From NCBI RefSeq assembly GCF_016827595.1, contig NZ_JAECMS010000002.1, forward strand, positions 62,001-126,000: a DNA stretch of 64,000 nucleotides. Reading direction: 5' to 3'. This DNA comes from Luteirhabdus pelagi. GTDB taxonomy: Bacteria > Bacteroidota > Bacteroidia > Flavobacteriales > Flavobacteriaceae. The stretch's first letter is position 1, and each line of letters begins with the position of its first letter. Below, piece by piece: positions 36,820 through 45,308 of this stretch. The position numbers and the translations under genes are program-made. The notes below the pieces were generated by a model. It was not told the DNA's origin. It saw only the letters and a list, made by a program, of their open reading frames with translations, and made no database searches.

Positions 36820-37626
36820 TTACAATACTTTGTTCTCGTAAAAATCGAGATACGCCTGAGCAAACTCTTCTCTTTTCTGGTAAGGCAGCACCGGTTTATC
36901 GATCTCTTCGATGTAGTCTTCCAACTCTTTAGGCAGTTCTTCCGACCCTTTCACAACAGCATCACTATTGGCTACAGCTACCTTCATCAAGTTTTCATAA
37001 GTAGACTCTTTAAGGTTGGCAACTGCGTCGTCTTCCATACCGTCGAACAACAATTTCTCTGTTACATTATCTGCTAACGTTCCAGGAAAGCCTTGATTGT
37101 ATACAGAAGTAATTATTTTACTGTTTTCAAACAATGGTTCGGTTCCGTAGTAATTTCTGAGATATAATGGTAAAAAAGAGGCCAGCCACCCATGGACATG
37201 GATAATATCGGGGCCCCAATTCAATTTTTTTACAGTTTCAATAACACCTTTAGCAAAGAAAATAGCTCGCTCGTCATTATCGTCAAAATAATTGCCATCT
37301 TCATCGGCGTAAGTAGCTTTTCTTTTAAAATAATCGTCATTGTCGATAAAATACACCTGCATCCGCTCCTTAGGTATAGAAGCTACTTTGATGATAAGCG
37401 GCATATCCAAATCGTTTACAACTAAGTTCATTCCGCTTAAGCGGATTACTTCGTGCAATTGATGGCGGCGCTCATTGATATTTCCATACCTAGGCATAAA
37501 AATTCGTATTTGGCCACCGTTATCATTGACCATTTTGGGAGCTTCAAACGACATCGAAGAAATCTCGGTCTCTGGGAGGTAAGGAATTACTTCTGAAGAC
37601 ACATACAAGATTCTTTTATCTTTCAT
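36820..37626 (-). CDS. glycogen/starch synthase-like protein, N-terminal half only
   Basis: A 268-residue protein with the fold of the first half of glycosyltransferase family 5 synthases: RILYVSSEVIPY at the start, IRIFMPRYGNI near 40, FFAKGVIETVKKLNWGPDIIHVHGWLASFLPLYLR near 125 and a final charged helix. The usual ADP-glucose-binding KxGGL loop is replaced (residues 18-26 read LPETEISSM), and the entire second Rossmann domain is absent. So it is unlikely to make glycogen by itself. The gene is first in an operon with the DUF4270 lipoprotein and glmS and divergent from panC, a conserved flavobacterial arrangement. Its role may be regulatory or in envelope sugar metabolism (inference). Confidence 0.85.
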   Translation of the reverse strand: MKDKRILYVSSEVIPYLPETEISSMSFEAPKMVNDNGGQIRIFMPRYGNINERRHQLHEVIRLSGMNLVVNDLDMPLIIKVASIPKERMQVYFIDNDDYFKRKATYADEDGNYFDDNDERAIFFAKGVIETVKKLNWGPDIIHVHGWLASFLPLYLRNYYGTEPLFENSKIITSVYNQGFPGTLADNVTEKLLFDGMEDDAVANLKESTYENLMKVAVANSDAVVKGSEELPKELEDYIEEIDKPVLPYQKREEFAQAYLDFYENKVL

Positions 37627-37662
37627 ACAGGTTTACTTTATTGGCTATCGGTTTCAAAAGTG

Positions 37663-37709
37663 CAAAATTACGAAAATTTATGTAGATTGCCCGCAATCTG
37701 CTAATTTTG
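37663..37709. promoter_or_regulatory. divergent promoter region with inverted repeat between glycogen-synthase-like gene and panC
   Basis: Two identical -7 boxes face outward: TAATTTTG on the plus strand (37702-37709, for panC) and TAATTTTG on the minus strand (37670-37663, for the glycogen-synthase-like gene). Between them AGATTGC (37684-37690) and GCAATCT (37693-37699) form a 7+7 inverted repeat with a CC centre. Confidence 0.5.
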
Positions 37710-37729
37710 GCACGGATAGACAGTATTAC

Positions 37730-38578
37730 ATGAAGCTTCACAAAACAAGAGAGTCGCTATTAGACACCCTCTCTTCCTACAGACAAAATAAGACTATCGG
37801 CTTTGTACCTACTATGGGAGCCCTTCATCGTGGTCATTTGGCGTTGATATCGCAGTCTGTTTCCGAAAACGATATCACGGTTGTGAGTATTTTTGTGAAT
37901 CCGACCCAATTTAATAATCAGGCCGATTTGGAAAAATATCCAAGGACGCTTGAAAATGATCTTCAATTACTAAAAACGCTTAAGGGAAACCTTGTCATCT
38001 TTGCGCCAACAGCTGAAGTTGTATACGACCAAAAGGTATTGTCGAAATCGTACGATTTTGGCGGATTGGAAAATGAAATGGAAGGCAAGCATCGCCCAGG
38101 CCATTTCGACGGAGTTGGCACCGTACTCAACATCTTTTTTAGACTCATTCGGCCAAATCGTGCTTATTTCGGTGAAAAGGACTTTCAACAACTTCAAATC
38201 GTCAAGAAGCTGGTTGAGATTGAAATGCTTAATGTCGACGTTATCGGCTGTCCAATTGTCAGGGAAGCGAATGGCTTAGCCCTTAGCAGTCGCAATCAAC
38301 GACTGTCACAAGAGGAAAGAGAGGAAGCCGCTCTATTGTATCAAACACTCGTTCAGATTCGTGAAAATTTTGCTAATTCTTCTTTGACAGAATTGAATGC
38401 AATGGCCTCTGAAGCATTTACCAATAACGATTTTCTTTCACTCGAATACTTTGAAATCGCCAATGCTACTACATTGAAAACTGCGGAAGAGAAAAATCAT
38501 AATGTTCCTTATCGCGCTTTTCTAGCGGTTTTTGCAGGTGATGTTCGGTTAATTGATAATATGCAGGTCTCTCCATAA
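37730..38578 (+). CDS. panC: pantothenate synthetase (pantoate--beta-alanine ligase)
   Basis: A 282-residue ligase joining pantoate and beta-alanine with ATP to make pantothenate, precursor of coenzyme A. Signature segments: [17 protein letters not shown] (nucleotide-binding HxGH), [30 protein letters not shown] and the [14 protein letters not shown] loop. Length is standard. panD, which provides the beta-alanine, follows after 101 bp. The leader is short, about 15-20 nt from the -7 box at 37702. Confidence 0.97.
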   Translation: MKLHKTRESLLDTLSSYRQNKTIGFVPTMGALHRGHLALISQSVSENDITVVSIFVNPTQFNNQADLEKYPRTLENDLQLLKTLKGNLVIFAPTAEVVYDQKVLSKSYDFGGLENEMEGKHRPGHFDGVGTVLNIFFRLIRPNRAYFGEKDFQQLQIVKKLVEIEMLNVDVIGCPIVREANGLALSSRNQRLSQEEREEAALLYQTLVQIRENFANSSLTELNAMASEAFTNNDFLSLEYFEIANATTLKTAEEKNHNVPYRAFLAVFAGDVRLIDNMQVSP

Positions 38579-38667
38579 TAATTTGGGCATGTCTTTTGCT
38601 CATTTTCTATGGGATATTCGAATCTGATAAAAAAGAATCCCTGAATTTTTGTTTTAACCCCTTTTAT

Positions 38668-38675
38668 TATCTTTG
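38668..38675 (+). promoter_or_regulatory. -7 box immediately before panD
   Basis: TATCTTTG matches the Bacteroidota -7 consensus and ends 4 bp before the panD ATG. Transcription from it would start at or next to the ATG, giving a leaderless mRNA. The nearest TTG (38649-38651) is 16 bp upstream, a little short. Confidence 0.4.
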
Positions 38676-38679
38676 CACC

Positions 38680-39030
38680 ATGCAAATACACGTTGTAAAA
38701 TCGAAGATTCACCGCGTAAAGGTTACTGGAGCCGACCTCAACTATATCGGCAGTATTACCATAGATGAAGATCTGATGGATGCCGCAAATATTGTGGAAG
38801 GTGAAAAAGTGCAAATCGTCAATAATAACAACGGCGAACGTTTGGAAACCTACGCAATACCCGGTCCGCGCAACAGCGGTGAAATCACCTTAAACGGCGC
38901 AGCTGCTCGCAAAGTAGCCCCTGGCGATGTTTTGATATTGATTACCTATGCGATCATGGAGGTTGAAGAAGCCAAAAAATTCTCTCCTGCCTTGGTCTTT
39001 CCTAATGAAGAAAACAATCTGTTAGAATAA
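38680..39030 (+). CDS. panD: aspartate 1-decarboxylase
   Basis: A 116-residue pyruvoyl enzyme that makes beta-alanine from aspartate for pantothenate. The proenzyme cleaves itself between Gly24 and Ser25 in [11 protein letters not shown], which is intact, and the N-terminal [16 protein letters not shown] and the [20 protein letters not shown] segment are typical. The frame is open to a TTG at 38596, but the ATG at 38680 gives the standard N-terminus. It is followed by a GTG start 2 bp after the stop. Confidence 0.97.
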   Translation: MQIHVVKSKIHRVKVTGADLNYIGSITIDEDLMDAANIVEGEKVQIVNNNNGERLETYAIPGPRNSGEITLNGAAARKVAPGDVLILITYAIMEVEEAKKFSPALVFPNEENNLLE

Positions 39031-39032
39031 GG

Positions 39033-40010
39033 GTGTCGAAGTCACTCTCCAAATTTCTGAAAATTGCCATACCCTTAGCCTTGGGGATTTTTTTGGTGAT
39101 TTATTCCTACTTAAAATTTACCCCGGAACAATTAGCTGAAATACAACAGTATTTCCAAAAAGCCGACTATGGCTTTGTAGCATTATCGGTGGCCTTAAGC
39201 ATCTTGAGCCATATGTCGCGTGCCTACCGATGGAACTATTTGTTGCAACCCTTAGGGTATCGCCCGCACTTTCTAAATAATTTCATGGCGATTTCCATAG
39301 CATACCTCATGAACCTCTTTATTCCGAAGAGTGGTGAGATATCGCGAGGTGTGGTGGTCAATAAATATGAAGGGATCCCTTTCGATAAAGGCTTTGGCAC
39401 CATCATTTCGGAACGTGTGGTCGACTTGCTTTTTTTGTTTCTGTTAACCGTACTGGCGCTCTCCTTAGAATTTGACACCCTATATGGATTCCTGACGTCC
39501 GAAATGGAACCTCAAAAAATATTGTACTTATTGGGAGCGATGGTTGTCGTAGGCATCATATTCCTTGCTTTTTTAAAGCTATCGAACTCGACACTTCGAA
39601 ATAAGATTGTAGGATTTCTAAAGGGACTTAAGGAAGGTGTGCTTAGCATCTTTAAGATGAAGCACAAAATAGCGTTCCTTTTTCATACCGTACTCATTTG
39701 GAGTCTTTACCTATTATCCTTTTATGTAGCACTTTTCGCATTACCTGAAACAACCTATATACCCTTGGGAACGATTATTATCGCCTTCGTAGTAGGAAGT
39801 TTCAGTTTCGCTTTTACCAACAGTGGCTTTGGAACCTATCCTGTTTTTGTAGCTGGTATTTTAGCACTTTTCGGTATTTCGCTAACCGCTGGAACGGCCT
39901 TTGGATGGATTGTATGGTCGTCAAATATCGCATCGATTATCGTTTTTGGCGGACTATCCTTTCTATTTCTTCCGCTGTTCAACAAGAATCGAATCGTAAG
40001 AGAAGGATAG
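39033..40010 (+). CDS. flippase-like membrane protein (lysylphosphatidylglycerol synthase TM family)
   Basis: A 325-residue inner membrane protein with about eight hydrophobic helices. The segments YRWNYLLQPLGYRP, AYLMNLFIPKSGEISRGVVVNKYEG and FGTIISERVVDLLFLF are typical of the UPF0104/LPG-synthase transmembrane family, which acts as a lipid or polyprenyl flippase without the synthase domain. The start is a GTG two bases after panD; no ATG is near, and coupling to panD is likely. The substrate is unknown. Confidence 0.87.
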   Translation: MSKSLSKFLKIAIPLALGIFLVIYSYLKFTPEQLAEIQQYFQKADYGFVALSVALSILSHMSRAYRWNYLLQPLGYRPHFLNNFMAISIAYLMNLFIPKSGEISRGVVVNKYEGIPFDKGFGTIISERVVDLLFLFLLTVLALSLEFDTLYGFLTSEMEPQKILYLLGAMVVVGIIFLAFLKLSNSTLRNKIVGFLKGLKEGVLSIFKMKHKIAFLFHTVLIWSLYLLSFYVALFALPETTYIPLGTIIIAFVVGSFSFAFTNSGFGTYPVFVAGILALFGISLTAGTAFGWIVWSSNIASIIVFGGLSFLFLPLFNKNRIVREG

Positions 40011-40063
40011 TTTCACTTTTTCAAATTTTAGTATCTTTCGAATCGTTTAAACCGAACGCACCC

Positions 40064-41212
40064 ATGAAAAAACTATTCCTACTTATTGCATTTCTATTTT
40101 CCTTTCAACTACTAACAGCCCAAATTATTTATGAAACGTTTCAGAGTGAACGTTTGGGTGAATCGCGAAAGTTGAAGATTCAATTGCCTCGAAATTACGA
40201 TACCAACGAAGAAAAGGTGTATCCTATCGTATTGGTATTGGATGCCGATTACCTTTTTGAACCCGTGGCCGGAAATGTAGATTACTTTAGTTATTGGGAA
40301 GACATGCCCGAAAGTATTGTCGTTGGAGTGATGCAGGGCGATAAACGATATGATGATGGCTATTATGACGATACCAACTTTATGCCCGCTGATTCAGGAG
40401 CCGCTTTTTTTGAATTCCTAGGCTTAGAGTTAATGCCGTATATCGACGAACAATATCGTACTGCTAAGTTTATCATTGCGGTCGGACACGATTATACCGC
40501 AAACTTTATCAATTACTACCTCTTTAAAGATCCTATCCTATTTAACGGTCTTATCGTTTTAAGTCCAGATTTGGCTCCTATGATGGAAAGTAGGATTCCG
40601 GAGCGCATCCCGGCCATAGAAAATAAATTGTTTTATTATCTTGCTACTGGAACTGATGATATACAAGGATTGCGGGAAAGCACAAATGTTTTGAACAATT
40701 CGCTAAAAGGTGTTGAAGCGAAAAACTTCAATTATTATTTCGACGATTTTCAGGATGCTACACACTATTCATTGGTGGGAAGAGGCATCCCAAATGCCCT
40801 GGAGAAAATCTTCGCTGTCTACCGTCCGATTAGTAAAAAGGAGTTCAGCGATAAGTTGATGAATAAAACTACGAATCCGCATACTTATTTAGTCGAAAAG
40901 TACCAGATTATTGAAGACCTCTTCGGATTAACAAATCCTATTCGTATTAACGATTATATTGCCACTGCTACAGCTGCAGAAAAGAAAGAGCAGTGGGAGG
41001 CGCTTTTAGAAATTTCAAAAATGGCGAAAAAGCAGTATCCCGATAAAAATATCGGCGATTACTATATGGGTCGCTACTATGAAGAAACCGGTGAGCCTAA
41101 AAAAGCGATGCGCGTTTTTCAAGGGGCTTTCGACAAAGAGGAAACCGATTTTATTACGGTTGATATGATGTTGGACAAAGCCGATAAAATAAAGGCCGAC
41201 TTCGGATACTAA
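40064..41212 (+). CDS. secreted esterase-fold (alpha/beta hydrolase) protein with altered nucleophile
   Basis: A 382-residue protein with a signal peptide (ends LLTAQ, residue 20) and the fold of the esterase D/Fes family: YPIVLVLDADYLFEP near 53, then a nucleophile elbow that reads AVGHDYTANF (139-148). In active members this elbow is G-x-S-x-G; here Asp143 stands in place of Ser. The later DATHYSLVGRG keeps the His region. The C-terminal part (about 330-382) has a TPR-like repeat (YYMGRYYEETGEPKKAMRVFQ). It may be a non-catalytic binding protein. The ORF is open from 39905, overlapping the previous gene, but the signal peptide fixes the start at 40064. Its stop overlaps the convergent regulator by 4 bp. 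Confidence 0.82.
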   Translation: MKKLFLLIAFLFSFQLLTAQIIYETFQSERLGESRKLKIQLPRNYDTNEEKVYPIVLVLDADYLFEPVAGNVDYFSYWEDMPESIVVGVMQGDKRYDDGYYDDTNFMPADSGAAFFEFLGLELMPYIDEQYRTAKFIIAVGHDYTANFINYYLFKDPILFNGLIVLSPDLAPMMESRIPERIPAIENKLFYYLATGTDDIQGLRESTNVLNNSLKGVEAKNFNYYFDDFQDATHYSLVGRGIPNALEKIFAVYRPISKKEFSDKLMNKTTNPHTYLVEKYQIIEDLFGLTNPIRINDYIATATAAEKKEQWEALLEISKMAKKQYPDKNIGDYYMGRYYEETGEPKKAMRVFQGAFDKEETDFITVDMMLDKADKIKADFGY

Positions 41213-41859
41213 AGCTCGAGAATCAGTTTTTTATTCACCAAAGCCCAATTGGTAAGCATATTAGTGCCCTTTTCCAGGACTAGCTTGTCTATAATATTGC
41301 TGCGATGTTTTTCGACCGTACGTGAAGAGACACATAAGGTATCGGCAATATCGTTGGTAGATTTCTGTTGGGCCACTAGCTTTAAAATGGTCACTTCTGA
41401 AGGGGTTAATAAATTGAGTTTTTGTAATTCGTAGGAAGCATCTTCCAATGCTGCTTTGGCGAACGATTTGCTGAAGTATTGTCCATCGTTTAAAACCACT
41501 TCAAAACAACGCTCTATTTCCTCGAAAGCATCTTCCTTCAACAAATAACCATCTATTTGAAGCTTCTTTGCCTGAATGACATATTCGGTTTCCTTGTGAA
41601 AGGAAAGGATTATAAATTTCGTTTTCGTTCCTTTTTCCTTTGCTTGCTTAATGACCTCAAACCCTGAAAGCTTTGGCATATCGATATCCAATAAGGCAAT
41701 GGTGGGCTTTTCGGTAAGAATGGCTTGCAAGGCCAATTCGCCATTATTAGCCTTAGCTACAACATTATAGCCATTACGAGTCATTTCATCGTACAAACCA
41801 CTTAGGAGCATTGGATGGTCATCGGCAATAACTAAAGTAAGAGACGATTTATCTATCAT
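41209..41859 (-). CDS. response regulator, NarL/FixJ family
   Basis: A 216-residue response regulator. The receiver domain (about 8-125) has the acidic pair in IADDHP, phosphoacceptor Asp58 in LLDIDMP, Ser/Thr in IILSFH and Lys in LLKEDAF. The C-terminal LuxR-type helix-turn-helix (about 150-210) reads LLTPSEVTILKLVAQ then DTLCVSSRTVEKHRSNI. Its ATG overlaps the stop of the kinase gene by 4 bp (ATGA), so kinase and regulator are made together. Targets cannot be inferred. Confidence 0.96.
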   Translation of the reverse strand: MIDKSSLTLVIADDHPMLLSGLYDEMTRNGYNVVAKANNGELALQAILTEKPTIALLDIDMPKLSGFEVIKQAKEKGTKTKFIILSFHKETEYVIQAKKLQIDGYLLKEDAFEEIERCFEVVLNDGQYFSKSFAKAALEDASYELQKLNLLTPSEVTILKLVAQQKSTNDIADTLCVSSRTVEKHRSNIIDKLVLEKGTNMLTNWALVNKKLILEL

Positions 41860-43871
41860 GGCAGGGGGATGGTTAGTTTTACGGTTGTTCCTTTATTTGG
41901 CGCCGAATCGATCGCTAGTTTTGAATGGAGTATCTTAGCTCGCTCCATCAATGTTTTCATGCCTAAACTAGTGTTTAGGTTCATCTTTTCGGAATACAGA
42001 AAGCCCTTTCCATTATCTTTGATAGTAGCATGAATAGCCTTTCCCTCCCTTTCGATTACCACGGAGGCTGCTTTCGCTTCGGCATGCTTCACCATATTGC
42101 TCAATACTTCCTGCACTATTCTATACAAATGTAAGGCTTCTGTGGTCGGAATCGCATCATCAATATTATCAATCTCATTGGTAAAGAAAATTGGAGTATT
42201 CGCATCTACCTCATTCACCAAACTTTCAATCGCCTTCGTTACGCCCAAACGTTCCAATGCTGCTGGGTGTAATCCTCTAGAAATACTTCTAAGTTCTTCC
42301 AATGTTGTTCCAGCCAAGGTTTCCATATCGGGATCGCCGCTAGACTTCGTCCGCTTTGTTAACAACATCAATTTTTGACCAACGCTATCATGAAGTTCTC
42401 GGGCAACACGGGTTCGTTCCTCTTCTTGCGCCTTAATCAAATCTTGTGAGAAACGCTCCTGCATCATGCGCTTCTTTTCCGCACTTCGTCTGGAACGATA
42501 TAACAGCACGCCTCCGAACGACAACAACAACCCGATTCCTCCAAAAACAATCCATTGGTTTTTTAAGCGATTTTCAGCATCCAACAATGCAATATCATCT
42601 TGTTGCGCCTCAATCGTAGCATCTCGCTTTTCCGTTTCATAAAGGGTTTGATAATACGATAGTCCTTTTATTTTTTGCGCATTTCCCAAGGAATCTTTGA
42701 TTACTTCAAATTTCTTAAAATGATCGTATGCAGCCGATTTATTTCCCATCCTTTCGTACACATCGGCTAAAAACTTTTCGGCCTCTTGAACCTCTTCATA
42801 ATGAGATCCTGAACGCTCTATTTCTAAGTGTTCTTTTCCGTAGCGTAAGGCCCGGCCATAATTTCCATTAGCAAATTCAAAGTTCTTGAGTGCTTCCACA
42901 TAGGTTTCTCGATTTCTGCCTTCCAAATCTGAAACCTCGTTCTCCATTTTTTCCAAATAGCTTTCCGCCAAGGCTAGACTGTCTGCTTGTGCATAGGCTA
43001 TTGCCATTGCAGAATAGAGCGGTGCTCTAAAAAACTGGTTACGACTTATTTTTCCGTTGGAAGCGATTGCCAATTTCAAATATTGAATTCGCTCTTTATC
43101 GTAACCTTGCTTTCTAGCATCGGTAGCAGCGTTATAATAAAGTGATATTAACTGCCCATTATTCCCCATCTTTTTGGCAAGCTCGATTGCCTCCGTTCGC
43201 TCCTTTTCAGCTTCTTCAAAAAAGGCATTTTGACTATAGAGAATTGCAAGGGAATTCTTCGCTCCAAGGATATTCGATGAATCCTTAGTCTCGGAAAATA
43301 ATGCGGCTGCTTCCTGCAGAATTTTGGAAGCTTCCGCAAATTCGCCTGCAAAGCTTAACGAACCTCCTTTATACAATTTCGCTAATCCTTCAAAGCGCTT
43401 ATCTTTTGCTTTAATCGCTTTCACTATGGCAGAGTCGTAGAAACGAATAGCCTCTTCATGTTCATCCAAAAAATAGTGACTGTCGGCTCCTTCAATATAG
43501 AATTTGGATGCTGCTTGATCAAAAGAATGGGTTTGCACCTTTGGTAAAAAATTTAGGAACAGCTCTTTCCCTTTCTCTGGAGCACCTTTTTCATTATTTT
43601 GTATAAAAATGAGGTTTGCGGTATGCCACGTAGCGATTCGTAAAGAGTCCACTTCTAGTGCGTAGGTTACCGTTTCCTTGAAAATACTGTCATTCTGAAC
43701 ACTGGTATAGGTAATCATGTACTCCGCGAGACTGTCCATCCAAACCAATTTTTTGTCCTTCTCGGAAGCTGCAATTTTCGCTTTCAATTGCTGGATATCT
43801 TCTTCTGTATTGCGCTCCTGCGCAAAAAGCGAAATAGGAAGTAGGCATAGCAAGAGGGCAAATCGTTTCAT
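41856..43871 (-). CDS. TPR-containing sensor histidine kinase (HisKA_3 type)
   Basis: A 671-residue kinase with an N-terminal signal peptide (ends SLFAQ), a periplasmic array of TPR-like helices (about 40-415), one transmembrane helix (440-462), and a cytoplasmic HisKA_3/HATPase module. The phosphoacceptor is His494 in ARELHDSVGQKL, followed by the ATP-binding NMVKHAEAK and DNGKGF boxes. TPR kinases of this plan are common in Bacteroidota; the signal is unknown. It is the first gene of the operon with the response regulator and is divergent from radA with only 44 bp between. Confidence 0.95.
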   Translation of the reverse strand: MKRFALLLCLLPISLFAQERNTEEDIQQLKAKIAASEKDKKLVWMDSLAEYMITYTSVQNDSIFKETVTYALEVDSLRIATWHTANLIFIQNNEKGAPEKGKELFLNFLPKVQTHSFDQAASKFYIEGADSHYFLDEHEEAIRFYDSAIVKAIKAKDKRFEGLAKLYKGGSLSFAGEFAEASKILQEAAALFSETKDSSNILGAKNSLAILYSQNAFFEEAEKERTEAIELAKKMGNNGQLISLYYNAATDARKQGYDKERIQYLKLAIASNGKISRNQFFRAPLYSAMAIAYAQADSLALAESYLEKMENEVSDLEGRNRETYVEALKNFEFANGNYGRALRYGKEHLEIERSGSHYEEVQEAEKFLADVYERMGNKSAAYDHFKKFEVIKDSLGNAQKIKGLSYYQTLYETEKRDATIEAQQDDIALLDAENRLKNQWIVFGGIGLLLSFGGVLLYRSRRSAEKKRMMQERFSQDLIKAQEEERTRVARELHDSVGQKLMLLTKRTKSSGDPDMETLAGTTLEELRSISRGLHPAALERLGVTKAIESLVNEVDANTPIFFTNEIDNIDDAIPTTEALHLYRIVQEVLSNMVKHAEAKAASVVIEREGKAIHATIKDNGKGFLYSEKMNLNTSLGMKTLMERAKILHSKLAIDSAPNKGTTVKLTIPLP

Positions 43872-43915
43872 AAGTCGTCATTTCCTACGGTAAATATATT
43901 TATTTTAGCAGGTCT

Positions 43916-45277
43916 ATGGCGAAAACGAAAACAACTTTTTTCTGTCAAAATTGTGGCAGTCAGTACGCTAAGTGGCAAGGAAAATGTACCTCTTGTGGCG
44001 AATGGAACACGATAGTGGAAGAAGTCGTTCAAAAGGCGGATAAAAAGGATTGGAAATCACCCTCCGCTTCAAAAAAACGAGCCGCGAAGCCACAAAAAGT
44101 CTCCGATATTTCTACCAGTCCACAAGCCAGAATGGACACTAAAAACAACGAGCTCAACCGCGTATTGGGAGGCGGATTAGTTCCTGGATCGCTTACACTC
44201 TTGGGAGGCGAACCCGGTATCGGAAAGAGTACCTTAATGCTTCAGGTGGCACTTCAATTGCCGTATAAAACCTTGTATGTTTCAGGTGAAGAAAGCGCGC
44301 AGCAAATCAAGATGCGGGCGGAACGCATTCAGCCGGTATCCGAAAACTGTTTCATCCTTACCGAAACCAAAACCCAAAATATCTTTCGCAATATTGAAGA
44401 AATCGAACCGGATATTGTGGTCATCGATTCTATTCAAACCCTTCACACCGATTATGTTGAAAGCAGTCCGGGAAGCATTTCACAGATTCGGGAATCGACT
44501 TCAGAATTAATCAAGTTTGCCAAAGAAACCGATACGCCCGTTATTCTCATTGGTCATATTACAAAAGAAGGAAGCATCGCCGGACCAAAAATCTTGGAAC
44601 ATATGGTCGATACCGTATTGCAATTTGAAGGCGATCGCAACCATATTTATCGCATACTTCGCTCTCATAAAAATCGCTTCGGAAGTACCAACGAACTCGG
44701 CATTTATGAAATGCAGGGTAGCGGACTTCGGGAGGTGGCAAATCCTTCCGAAATTTTGATTTCCAAGAATGAAGAAGACTTGAGCGGAACGGCTATTTCG
44801 GCAACTTTGGAAGGTATGCGCCCGCTGATGATCGAAATTCAAGCCTTGGTCAGCACCGCCGTTTATGGAACGCCCCAACGAAGTGCTACCGGTTATAACG
44901 TGAAACGCCTAAACATGCTCTTGGCGGTGTTGGAGAAGCGTGCCGGCTTTAAGCTTGGCGCTAAGGACGTATTTTTGAATGTGACGGGTGGTATTACAGT
45001 CGACGATCCCGCTATCGATTTGGCGGTGGTGGCAGCCGTACTCTCTTCGAACGTAGATATTGCTATCGATAAGCGGCTTTGCTTTGCTGCGGAAATCGGT
45101 TTGGCTGGTGAAGTTCGACCTGTAACTCGTGTAGACCAACGTATCTTGGAGGCAGAGAAATTAGGATTTGGCAGTATTGTTATTTCGAAGTACTGCAAAC
45201 TTCCGAAACAGGAGTATACCATCAACATTATTCGCGTGGCGAAGGTGCACGATGTAGTACAGCATCTCTTCGGATAA
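43916..45277 (+). CDS. radA: DNA repair protein RadA
   Basis: A 453-residue RadA/Sms, a RecA-like helicase that helps branch migration in recombinational repair. The N-terminal zinc finger has Cys10, Cys13, Cys24 and Cys27. A Walker A GGEPGIGKSTLML lies near 97-109, the RadA-specific KNRFGSTNELGIYEM near 250, and the C-terminal Lon-protease-like domain starts around 285. All parts are present. The ATG follows 44 bp after the divergent kinase gene. Confidence 0.98.
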   Translation: MAKTKTTFFCQNCGSQYAKWQGKCTSCGEWNTIVEEVVQKADKKDWKSPSASKKRAAKPQKVSDISTSPQARMDTKNNELNRVLGGGLVPGSLTLLGGEPGIGKSTLMLQVALQLPYKTLYVSGEESAQQIKMRAERIQPVSENCFILTETKTQNIFRNIEEIEPDIVVIDSIQTLHTDYVESSPGSISQIRESTSELIKFAKETDTPVILIGHITKEGSIAGPKILEHMVDTVLQFEGDRNHIYRILRSHKNRFGSTNELGIYEMQGSGLREVANPSEILISKNEEDLSGTAISATLEGMRPLMIEIQALVSTAVYGTPQRSATGYNVKRLNMLLAVLEKRAGFKLGAKDVFLNVTGGITVDDPAIDLAVVAAVLSSNVDIAIDKRLCFAAEIGLAGEVRPVTRVDQRILEAEKLGFGSIVISKYCKLPKQEYTINIIRVAKVHDVVQHLFG

Positions 45278-45308
45278 TTCGGCACAATTTCTGCACCTTT
45301 AACGTGCT

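Noticed and set aside
36820-37626. Frameshifted full-length glycogen synthase
   Set aside because: No C-terminal domain fragment is found in any frame downstream; the next gene is a complete DUF4270 lipoprotein and the short form is regular in flavobacteria.
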